Shown one piece after another: positions 47,439 to 58,760 of a stretch of 64,000 nt of DNA. Location of the stretch: NCBI GenBank assembly GCA_905183005.1, contig CAJJDO010000064.1, forward strand, positions 443,978 through 507,977, read 5' to 3'. Numbering within the stretch: position 1 is the stretch's first letter; every line of letters begins with the position of its first letter. A program made the position numbers and the translations under genes. Below the pieces are notes generated by a model. That model made no database searches. It had not been told where the DNA came from and worked only from the letters and a program-made list of their open reading frames with translations. The DNA is from Paramecium pentaurelia (Eukaryota; Ciliophora; Oligohymenophorea; Peniculida; Parameciidae).

Positions 47439-49940
47439 ATGGGAGCTAATCAAAGCAATCAACAAGCATAACAAGAAAAGAAACGTCCAAGAAAAAGAGA
47501 TATCTTAATGGGCTTATGCATGAGCTAACTACAACCCAAAGATGCATAAGCTAGAAACAGATTGTAGAAGAGTCTTTCTGAGAATATGAAATGTTAAACA
47601 CAAGACATATTAACGTAATTTATATGTTTAAATTCTTAGTAAGATGAGTGATGAAGAGATGCCTAAGTATTCAATCAAAATTTTACAATACTTTTTAAAT
47701 TTTCTTACAATAAAAGAGTGTATTCAACTCAAACTGGTTAATAGAAAACTGAAATTCATGATTGAAATGAGTAGTAACATTTACTCAAACTTTCTCAGCT
47801 AATATTATTTGAGAAAGTTGTAGTTACACTGTTTTGTAGAATATGGATTACATAAGGGATTTGTGTCTGTATTCTCTGAATAGTTATTGAACATTGAGAC
47901 AAACTAGGATGAATCTTGGGTACGGATCTATGCAAATTTCCATAAAAGCATGTAATTCATTTTTTAGATTATTCCTTAGATCCTAATTGAGGAGAATAGA
48001 AGAAGAAATATCGTTTCATTTCAACATTGATTATTCTATAACTGAAAAAGTATTAGAAATCTGCAGAAATCCCACATTCCCTATTCCAATTTTGACTGAT
48101 GACGTACTTAAACAATCAACCACTAGTTGGTTTCAGTTAGAACTTGCCTAAAAAACAACTGAATACAGTGTAGTTGAAAGAGTCCCTATATTAGATTAAT
48201 TGACTGATAAATTATATGAAGAATGTGAAACCAGTTTCGACAAAGATAATATAAAACATACTTAGTTATTATTTGAATTAAGATGGATTGTTATTGATAA
48301 CTTTATCAAGGATCCAAGTTCTTTAGAATAAGATAATATTCCAATATTATTAAAGTTATTAGCTCAATTACTTCATTTCATTTATCAAAGATGTATTTTT
48401 AGTAGAAATGTGTTAATGATCATTAAATAAAATAAAAAATAAGCTTTATTTTTAAATATGTATACAATGTTGTGGGAATCTTATATTGGAATTGTTTGGG
48501 CATTAAATAGATCACTTAAGAAGATGTATAATAAATTGGATCAATTATTTAATAAATACTACACAACATAATTTCCTTAAATCACTTTTACAAGTGCATT
48601 GGTTAGATTATGGACATAAATTGTTATTAAAGGTACAAAGAATGTTGAAAATGATCCTATTGAAAATGAATTACTCTTATCATTTGATACAATATTAAGA
48701 AACAAAAGAACTCTATTATTTGAGTATTTTACCAAAGATTAAATCACAAATCAGAAACAATTAATAAATCATACTATTAATGATGATTATTTTAAATATT
48801 GTTCAAGTGCTGTTGATAGTTTATTAAATAAATTCACTTCAAATATACTTGATTTATCATTACATGAACAAAGCATTCATTGGATTGGACATTCTTAAGT
48901 TAAAGTAGGATAACTCTATGGATCAATTTTAGAAATTGTTGTCAAATAAACTAATGAAATTTACAATCAAGCATCCATCTAATTCTCTACAAATTTTAAT
49001 GTATTCAAAGATTACATCTTAGGTATTTAATTTAATTAATATTTTAGCTGAAACCAGATACATGTAAGAAATCATGAATTAATGGACTGTTTAAGTATGT
49101 ATTTTACCAATTGGAATAAATTTCTTGTATGATAAAATTAAAATCAACCTAAGACAACATGTTCTATCATGTTAATTAAACTCCTGCATTGAAGAATAGA
49201 GTGATTTTGAAGAGAATATCTTGGAATCATAAATTATTCCCACAAATCTCCAATTTATCAAATTTAATGAACCAGATGAATTATCATCTAGAATTGAGAA
49301 AGAAGATTCAATATTAGAAAGCTTCATTTGCTAAATATTGAAAGAAGAGATAACATAACCTGTAGGAGTGTCTCGAATGGGTTAATAACATCAACCATTA
49401 CAATAATCAATTTTCTAGCAGTAGATTAATTTGCCTAAAATCTCTTCAACCAAATAATAAAGTATAGTTGATGGAGATTATAGTAAACTCAGAATGCTTT
49501 CAACTTTCTCTGCAAGTACTAGAGTTAGTTAAGTTACATAAATTACTAGTGTTCTTAGTTAATAGATACTTTCATCAATAAGATCAAACCTTAATATGTT
49601 CTAGGTTAAAGATATTAAAAATAAATTGGAGAACAATTAATGGGCGACTTATTTGAAAGATATCCATATTTTGGAAGTAGAAAACAAAATCAAAATAGAT
49701 AAGAGGAACAACTAAATTTAAATGAGAAATTTTATGAGATAAATACCTTAAGATTTGGAAGATACATTTAATAATATAATTGATTTTACAAAGATCTGGA
49801 ATTTATTAGATACTTAAAACCTATATTTATCAACAGATGATTTGACCAATATTGAAATAAATAAACAATTACCATAAAGAATCTTCAGTGAAATCTAATT
49901 TGGAGATGGGTTGTTTGCATCATATTTCTAATAAGTATGA
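47439..49940 (+). CDS. Large hypothetical protein, N-myristoylation candidate
   Basis: Three introns (25, 28 and 25 nt) close 807 aa. The N-terminus MGANQSNQQ fits the N-myristoyltransferase consensus (Gly2, Ser6). A helical segment (MPKYSIKILQYFLNFLTIKE followed by CIQLKLVNRKLKFMI) resembles an F-box in spacing, but the match is weak. Most of the protein is helical with a Leu-rich mid-region (LLKLLAQLLHFIYQ) and Ser/Gln-rich linkers toward the C-terminus. I cannot assign a family. A membrane-associated regulatory or scaffold protein is possible. Confidence 0.7.
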
Positions 49941-50112
49941 GTTAATGTATTAGAAATGATTGTTTATTTAAGTAATTCATTATTAATTATTATTTATTCT
50001 TTTTTTGAAATTCATCCAGGATTTTTATCAATTAGTTTATAAAACTGTGTAAAATTAATAAATATGCTTATTCAAATATTATTTAATGATCAATTTTATT
50101 TTATTTTGATAA

Positions 50113-51809
50113 ATGGGAAAAAATTTCAATATCTCCAAATAGCTGGTTTATATATTAATATCAACTGCTGTCGTTGGAGAAATAGCTTCTATTATTAGAT
50201 TCTGCTTAATTTCCAAAAGCTAACACGTTGTTGGAACTTCTGAAGGTAATTTTAAATAATTCTAAATAGGATGGTTTGGCATTATGAAAGACACTTCCGA
50301 TCATTAATGGAATGCTTATCAATAGAATCTTTAAACAATTATCCTCTTTTAATTTTTTTGTCTGTTAGGATCATTTATAATTAAAAAAATCTCAAATAAT
50401 CAAACTTAACTTAAAAACTTATAATACTTTAATATAACTATAGGTTTGATATTTAGTTTTGTGGCAATGAGTTTTGGAATAATCTTTTAATTTGTAGTTT
50501 TGATGATATTCTATATTTTGTAAAAGGTATTATAATCACTATTCTTAGTATTTAATTAATTTTAAATACTTTGTCTTATCCCTATGGACATTTGTTATGT
50601 TATTTTTGTACCTCAACGAAACACTTAATGGATTCAATTTCAAGATGATTTCTCGTCACTTAGAAATACTTGATTAAATTTAAGAGGAATAATAGTAAAT
50701 TTAATGGCATCGTCTCTTCAATTTGGTTTTATTGAGAATCATAAGTTTCTCTTTTGATCACTATTGGGCAGCTTAAGAAATTAGAAAGTATTATATATAC
50801 ACATTAATAGAAATTAGTTCAAATAAATACCAATCAAGACTTCTGGACAAGAATATAGAGATTTGGTTAAATAGAACTAAGATATAACAGAATATAATTT
50901 TCTTGCTTATCTTGCATACATCTATTATACTCCTTTATTTATTACAGGACCTACAATTACATTTAATGCATTCAACGCTTAATTAAAACAAAGGTAATAA
51001 GCAAATAAAAATGTCAAAGAAGTAATATATTATGTACTTCGGGTGTATTTGTTGAATTTGTTAACATTTGAAATATTTCTGCACATTTGCTATCCAAATG
51101 CTATTTCAAATATTAAGGAGAATAATCATATTTGGTAGAATTTGTCATTTTATGATTTTCATGTTATGTCATTTGTCAATTTAATATTTATTTGGTACAA
51201 GTTCATGATAATTTGGCGTATATCTAGAGCCTGGGCATTAATTGATGGTATTTAATGATAATTAACTTGAATTTAGGGATAGAAGTACCTGAAAATATGA
51301 GTAGATGCATCTATAATAATTATAATTTTAGTGGATTTTGGAGATCATGGCATAGAAGTTTTAACTAATGGCTAATTAGATACTTGTATATACCCTTGGG
51401 CGGTTCACATTACAAAGCATTAAACATTTGGGTTGTTTTTTTATTTGTTGCTTTTTGGCATGATTTTAAGACTGATTTATTTTTTTGGGCCTTTATGATT
51501 TGTTTGGCCTTATTACCAGAAATGGCAGCAATGTATTTTTTTAATAAAGATCGATATTATAAATTTTGGTGGTTCAAATATTTAACTGCAATAGCGGCAG
51601 GATTCTAGATTGAGGTTATGAGTCTAGCTAATTTTATTGGATTTGGGTAAGGAAAAGATTGTTTGAATCATATTTATTAAAAATATTTTAATTTAGATTG
51701 TATGATAATATTTATCTTGGTGGCCATGTTTAGAAACGGCAGTGGTGTTATTTTAGGATTATATGTTAGATAAAAAGAAGAAGAATCATAAAAAATGAAG
51801 AAATATTGA
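50113..51809 (+). CDS. MBOAT-family acyltransferase, GUP1-like (copy 1)
   Basis: Introns of 22, 23 and 29 nt give 540 aa. This is a multi-span MBOAT with the family's core: GPTITFNAFNAQL, WRISRAWALIDGI, MSRCIYNNYNFSGFWRSWHR, RYLYIPLGGS and the catalytic-His helix FVAFWHDFK. The wording is closest to the GUP1/HHAT-like branch, whose members acylate GPI-linked or secreted proteins at the ER. About ten hydrophobic segments are visible. A paralogue follows 39 bp downstream on the same strand; the two share the C-terminal half closely and differ more at the N-terminus. Confidence 0.9.
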
Positions 51810-51848
51810 ATGGATGTAAATTAATCAATAATATATTATTATATTAAT

Positions 51849-53555
51849 ATGAGATAACAATAATCAAATAAATCCTTTAATATCTCAAATGCTTCATTTT
51901 ACATTTCAATAGCCTTCATGATTGTTTTTGAATCTTATTCTCTCTATCGATTTTCAGTCATATGTAAATCAAATAAGGTAGAGGGCATTGAACAAGGTTT
52001 TTTTATTTTAAATTATTTAGGTTATTTTGGATTCTTAAGAGATCATTCAGATCATTAATGGGGATAGTTTGCAGGCCATTTAAATGAATTAATGGCTTTT
52101 CAACTTATTTTCTTAATTGGCTCATATACTGTTAAATATTATAGTAAATTAGAAAGCAAATAAAGAAACTTACAATATTATAATATTTTTCTAGGAATGA
52201 GCTACGCTTTCTATTTACATAATATAGGAATGATCTTTTAATTGTTGATTATCATTGGGTATTATTTATTCTAAAAAGTAAAAAAATAGTTAACTTAATA
52301 CTAGATATTTTTCAAAATGAAATATTTCATCCCCCTTTTGTGGACTCTAGCATTAGTGACTCTATGGTCTAATGAGACATTCTAAGGATATTCATTTACT
52401 GCGATATCACCATCATTAAAATTCTTAGAAGACTTCAAACACAATAATGAATTAGTAAGATGGAACCTAGTATTTAACATGATTTTACTAAGAATTATTA
52501 GTTTTTCTGTAGATAAGGTTTGGGCTTCTTAATAGGATGCCAAATACAAGTAAACTTTTGCTAATTCAAAAAGATATGATTTAATACACGAGAAGCAAAT
52601 ACTTAAAACATATAGAGAGAGAGTACAAGAACCACAACCATTAGAGGAATACAACTTTTTGGGTTATCTTAGCTTTTTATTTTATGTTCCTCTTCTTTTT
52701 TCAGGACCATCTATGGGTTATAATGCATTCAATTCTTAACTGAAAATACCCTAATAACAAATGAATAGAGCATAAGTCTTAAAATATATCTTAAGAGTCT
52801 ATTTTGTTGATTTTTTGACTTTCGAAATTTTTCTACACATATGCTACCCTAACGCTATTCCTAAAATTTCAAGTAATTTTAAAATTCTGAAAACCTTTTC
52901 TGTTTTTGAATTTCATATTATGGGTTTCACAAATCTAATCTTTTTATGGTACAAATTTCTGACAATATGGAGAATTGCAAGAGGATGGGCATTATTGGAT
53001 GGTATTTAATATTCTATTTTAGGAATTGAGACACCTGAAAATATGAATAGATGCATCTATAATAATTATAATTTTAGTGGATTTTGGAGATCCTGGCATA
53101 GAAGTTTTAACTAATGGTTGATTAGGTATATTTATGTTCCATTGGGTGGATCTAAATATAAATCTTTAAATATGTGGGCTGTCTTTACTTTTGTAGCTTT
53201 ATGGCATGATTTTAAATTAGATCTTTTACTTTGGGCTTGGATAATATGTTTAGCACTAATTCCAGAAATTGCTTTACAAAAATATTTCGACAAAGAATTC
53301 TTCTATAAAAAACCATGGTTTATATGGTTATGTAGATTAGGAGGAGGATTTTAAATTGAAATGATGTGTTTAGCTAATCTTATTGGATTTGGTAATGGAC
53401 ATGAAGGTATGAATTTTGTCCTCGAGTAATATATGAGTTGGCAAGGTTTATTGTGCTTCTTATTCTATTGTGTTATTAGAAATGGATTTGCAACAACTAT
53501 TCAATTTAGAATAAGGGATGATGAAAAAGCAGAGTCAAATGAAAAAAACTTTTGA
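51849..53555 (+). CDS. MBOAT-family acyltransferase, GUP1-like (copy 2)
   Basis: One 21-nt intron at the same position as the 29-nt intron of copy 1 (after ALLDG) gives 561 aa. The core motifs are present: GPSMGYNAFNSQL, MNRCIYNNYNFSGFWRSWHR, RYIYVPLGGS and FVALWHDFK with the catalytic His. It has lost, or never had, the two other introns of copy 1. It is a multi-pass ER membrane enzyme transferring fatty acyl groups; whether the substrate is glycerol-, GPI- or protein-linked cannot be told. The intron difference and sequence divergence indicate that this tandem duplication is not recent. Confidence 0.9.
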
Positions 53556-54957
53556 TAAGTTTTTTATTATTTAAATTAATCCTTAATAAATGTTCATTTA
53601 AAATAGGTTCTTGCTTGCTTATTTTCCTTATCTTTAGAAATAGTCTAACAGATCTTTATAATAATATTTTTTAAATCTCAAATATCAACCTTGTATTCTT
53701 ATCAAAGTATTAATGATTAGAAATTCTTATTTAGCTGAAATAAAATCTCAAATATTATTCTATTTTAATTCTCCTTTGTTTTTTTTAATAGCTAAAAATT
53801 TTTTCTTGTAATCAAGTTAACAAATCTATATCTTGAAATAAGAACCTAGTATCATTCTTATAGAAATTGAAGGAATGGTTTATATTATTTCTAAACTATT
53901 ATTAAAATTTCTTAAACTAGCATTGTTTCCATCAATTATGAATTTTAGATATATATTGACTCCTGTTTTAGAATTTCAATATGAGATGGTTTTTTTATGA
54001 TTAATTTTGGAGAACCTTGATGTTTTTTTTCAAAAAACAATGAAATTTACTATAATAATTAATAATTATATATATAGTAAAGAGTAAGATCTTTAATAGA
54101 ATAGGATATTATTGAATAAAGTGAACTATTCTTATTGATAGCTTACTTCTTTTATAATAATGATCAAACCCTAATTAATATGAGATCTTGTATAAAAAAA
54201 TCTCTAATTTAAATACTCACTAGTATAATTTGAAAATTCACAATGTTAATGTTTAAATTTTTATTTCTTTTTTATAATCCTTAAGATTAAACATAAAAAT
54301 GTAGAATTATGTTTTAATAGTGTTAATTAAATTATTCTATGAGATAAAATATCGAATACGAAAAATTGAACCATATTATCCAAAAAACCAGCATTTGATC
54401 ATTAATAAATAGAATAGCCTTATCATTTTGAAAAGAAAGTCAAATTAGTTAGTCATGCAAGAAATTAATCAGAATAGACTCATTAAATAGAATGCAACTA
54501 AAATATGTGCTAATAACTCAATAAAACGCAATGCCAATTCTATAATATTATTGAAAATTATTGCTTATTTAATTATCAAGAAAATTTGATATGATTTTTT
54601 GCAAAAGCAAGCATTTATTTGGTTAATGTGGATGAATAAAAGTTGAAATTAAGTATGAATCAATTTAATAAGGATACTACCAAATTTAAAGTTATCATAA
54701 TATCACTCTTGTAAAATCAATTTTCTCATAAATAAGCTTAATTTCTATATTGTTTCTAGGATTTACTATATCTAATTTTAATATTTCTCTCTTGCTTTCT
54801 TTAAAGCTTATCAATTAAAATTAATCTGAATAATTTTTAATTCATAATAATGATATTTTAGATATTCCTAAATAAATCCATTGACGGAGCAAAGTTTCGA
54901 TATAATGGATTTAATATTTATTATTTGTTGTTTAAATGAATGTTTGTGTAAAACTAA
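53556..54957. other. Gene-poor region
   Basis: This is 1.4 kb, very AT-rich, with short frames in all directions but none with convincing protein composition, and with several A/T homopolymer runs. It holds the 3' ends of the MBOAT gene and of the minus-strand membrane protein. It is unusually long for this genome. Confidence 0.5.
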
Positions 54958-57900
54958 TCAAATAAAAATACAAGTATAATATTTTTTAGATGTTTTATTT
55001 ACATAAGATTTAAGATATTATTTAGAATAAATTTAGAATAAAATTGATATATATATTATAATTAATTTCAGATTGATGTATCCTTTATTTAAGTTCTTGT
55101 TGTTTCCAATTTCTATATAATATTGATTTATTACTTTTAATAAATATTACTTTAGAATTTTGAATGTTTCATATAAATATTGATGTTTTATATATTCAAT
55201 TTCCCCTTGAATGTGAACCAGATCATATTATTATGCATATTTTTTTAATTTTTAAGGTTTAAGAGTTGTTTTATTTTGAAAAACCATTTTATCTAATTTC
55301 CGAGTAATAATAATTTTAAAGAAAATAATATAACCAAGCATTCCAAAAATTAAAAGAGGATTATTAAAAAAGAAAAAATTTTAAAAGCAATACATAATAT
55401 AAAATTGTAAATATTACTATTTTTGGATTTCTAAAGTATTATCTTCTTCCCATTAATTTTAGAATGGAATGCAATGTTTAACAAAAATAAATTTGTCGAT
55501 CCAATATATAATACAAAGAGCCAATAATGTTAAAGGGGCTATTAATGGAAAGTCTATCATAAATATTTGGCCAATTAAACAGATTTAAAAGATTCTGTAC
55601 TATTTTAATTCAAAAGATAATTATCTTGCCTCAAAATATTTATTAATTTCAATTTATGCTAAATTTGTCCTTTGCTATCTTTTCAGATAATTTTTTTTAA
55701 ACTAGTTAAATAAATATTTTGAATCAAATATTGTAGTCAGATTTGGTAAAACGATATTTAAGTAACAAAGTATAATTAAATTATCAATTATTCCATTTTC
55801 TTATAAATATGCTTCTTAATTAGATATAGTTGTAAAAATTCTATTTATATTTTTAAAGCCTATGACTAAGCACTATTTTATTAAAAGATAAATACAGTGA
55901 AATATATTTATTAATAATTGTTATGATGAAGCAAATTTTTGGCAATCAAATTTGAAAAATATATTTGAAAGTAGAATAGAATATTAAGGAAAATTTTGAG
56001 CAAGTTTGCTTAAACTAGAGTAGAATTAGTTTTCAAATACTTTGCTTATAAATATACACTAAATGCCAATGATAAAATAGTTAATATAGCAACTATAATT
56101 ATTCCTAGAATCTTGAGAATAATTTTGCAATTAATTTTTGCATTATTTTAAGTTATATATCTTTGCTCCCCGTCTTCTACTATGATATCTTTATTTTGGA
56201 TTTAGAAGTCAATTTTTTCGCTCTATATATAATTCGTAATTTACTTCTGACTGAAAAATTATTATTGTACCTTATTGTATCAAACGAGGATTAACTTTTT
56301 CCTAAAACATAGCATCTAATACTTATTGTTAACTAAAAGATATTTAACTATTGATACTTATCAAGATGAGCTTATATATAATATTTTTCTGTTTAGTTTT
56401 TTATGGTCTCTTAAAATTTATCTAAACTATGCACTTTAATATACTAATGATTTTTCAAAGCTTGCCTTTCTTATTTAAATTTTATTTCATCTTAATCATA
56501 CATTACCATTACTGATTACAAAAGAAAAGCTCTAGAGTATTAGTTGCTGAGGAAAATCTTGTGCTTATTTCCAAATATCATTAAATAAACTCCTACCGAG
56601 CTTAACAATATTGTAAGTAGGTAAAAGATTTGTAAATAAATATTATCTAACTAAAAATAATCTTGGGTTTGATTCCATATAGAGAACTAATTATAATAGC
56701 TTGGAATGCAATTTTTCATTTTTTCGCATTCATCTCCTTAAGAATTGAAATACATAGCATAAGGTAGAAAAGTTATGCTGATTGTTAATTTAATTAATAC
56801 CATGGAATGCAGAACAGAAATATAAACTATTGGAGTTGTAAAAAGTATAAATATGCAGCCCGATTATATTTGAATTCTTTAATATTGCAAAATAAGTCAA
56901 AATAGTCTTGAATCAAATGATAATTGCAGCAATAGCATCTTTAAGAACCAATTTGAAACCCTTTATGAATTTTATATACTTTCTTTAATTAGAAACAAAA
57001 TTACTCCATGTAATTCAGCTTGTAATACTTTGGGGGGAAAATAAGGTTTTTGAGACTCAACTAAAGGTAACACTTGAGATCCAATATCTAATTAATGCTA
57101 TTCTTCCATTAATGTAGAATGGAATAAATTTCTCTTTTAAAATTCTTTAATTCTTAATTTTGTTTGTGCTAAAAGCAATTATTTATTTTAACATAATCTG
57201 ATGCAAATTAAATAATAATTGTTAAATCTTCTCTTCAATTTAATATAAATATCAAAAAGAAAGCAAAATGGATTTTAATTTTCAAAAAATATTTTTGGAT
57301 TGTTAATATTTCCAAGATTTAACATAATTTAGAATTTTAGAGAAGTAGTCATTTAGGAAAATTAAACCTAAACTTTATTAAATAAGTTATTAAAAAATTT
57401 TAAATAATTATTCTGTTATTAAAGCATTACAATTTCTTTACTCATATAATAGCCTTTAAGTATTACTTCATAGTATGCCAACATCTGAATTATTGGTTAT
57501 GTAGATTGAGAAGTACATAATTTAAAAGTATTTCAAATTTTTTTTTAATAATACAAGAATTTTTTCATAACATCAAATTCAATTAACTAATTAAAATCTT
57601 AAAGAAAACTTTCATATAATTATAAATTAAAAACAAAATTAATAAATCTATTAAAATGTCTTCACTAACTTAATTATGAGAAAACTTCTAATAATGTTAA
57701 TAATGAATATGAATGATTTTTTTTATTGTTGTTATTCATTTTTCTTTGGTTAGGGTTTCAGTCTAAGGATATTATTTTCTTAATTCTCTTAGATGTTAAT
57801 TTCATTATTTCTATTATGTTTTTTGGGCTTACTATTCAATGATCTTTATAATTATCTCTTCCCATATTCCCTCTTACTAGAGAATCTCTTTATAAATTCT

Positions 57901-58590
57901 CTAAAAATATCTAATATCTGTCTCCATATTTCCTTGTTAAAAAAACTATTAATCCAACTAATTATTCTATTTGTTCTTTGGGGAAGTGGTTTTTAAAACA
58001 GAAAATATTTTAAATTAATTGTTTAACAATTAAATTCATTATAGCATGTATCAACACTGTTATACCTACATTAAATTTTTAATATCTTGACTCTGAGTTA
58101 CTGAAATTTTACAAATCCCTCTACTAAATTGATATTCAAGAAGGATTTAAAACAGTAGAAATTAGAAATTATTAAGTAATTGAGATTGGAAATATTGGTA
58201 TATTTTAGAAATAGAAATAGATGGTTATGAATTAATAATTTGAGTAAGATTCAGTGAATATTTTCGATTATAAATTTATTTATATGTTTATTGTTAAATT
58301 TATTAAATCAAAAAATAATGTTACAGGTATACTTAGAATGTATTGAAAATTAGCCTTATTGTTGGTTTCATTTAAAATTTATTATACAATAGTATGTTAT
58401 CAAATCGTAAAAAATAATTTGCCTTAATTATCGTTCTTTTCAATACTGAACTTTGCTTTGTATCGGTTTTGTCTTGAACTTTTAAAATAAGAAAGATAAT
58501 AAATATATAACAATCTTATATTACAATAATTAGAAGACAATTCAATGTAAAATATAAGAAATTAACATTTAAATTATAAGGGAAGCTAGT
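54958..58590 (-). CDS. Probable large multi-span membrane protein (model unresolved)
   Basis: The minus strand reads as consecutive protein-like blocks ending at the TGA at 54958-54960. Upstream blocks are hydrophilic and basic (REFIKRFSSKREYGKRQL; NILRLKPQPKKNEQQQ). Then come a span pair (ILFTTPIVYISVLHS; LLTILLSSVGVYLMI) and a long polar region. A further span (KILGIIIVAILTILSLAF), a coiled linker and the conserved-looking block MIDFPLIAPLTLLALCIIYW followed by IDKFIFVKHCIPF complete it. The last block recalls ciliate TMEM63/CSC1-like or anoctamin-like channels, but I do not claim the family. Several introns remain unplaced, and a second gene or pseudogene in the upstream part is possible. 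A 23-nt intron at TTC ACT|GTATTT...AATAG is supported. Confidence 0.45.
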
Positions 58591-58760
58591 TGATCATTGA
58601 ATTATAATTTCTTGGAATAAAAGTGGTTATTTTATCTCTTATTTTAGTAATTAGCCTAAAAATAATTCAAAACAGGATCTAGTTACAATTAAATATTTAA
58701 GAAATATCTTGAGACAGTTAAAATTTATTTTATCAATATTATTAATGTGTATATTTGATG

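Noticed and set aside
53556..54957. Retained germline (IES) sequence or transposon remnant
   Set aside because: Considered because of the length and AT richness, but I found no TA-flanked IES consensus pair, inverted repeats or transposase-like frame.
57746..57760. TTAGGGTTT-like string resembling a telomeric repeat
   Set aside because: It is a single unit inside a probable coding region, not a tandem array; Paramecium telomeres are arrays of GGGGTT/GGGTTT.
57793..57996. Plus-strand hydrophobic 67-codon frame
   Set aside because: The opposite strand reads as a basic, protein-like segment continuous with flanking blocks, so the plus-strand frame is probably a shadow.
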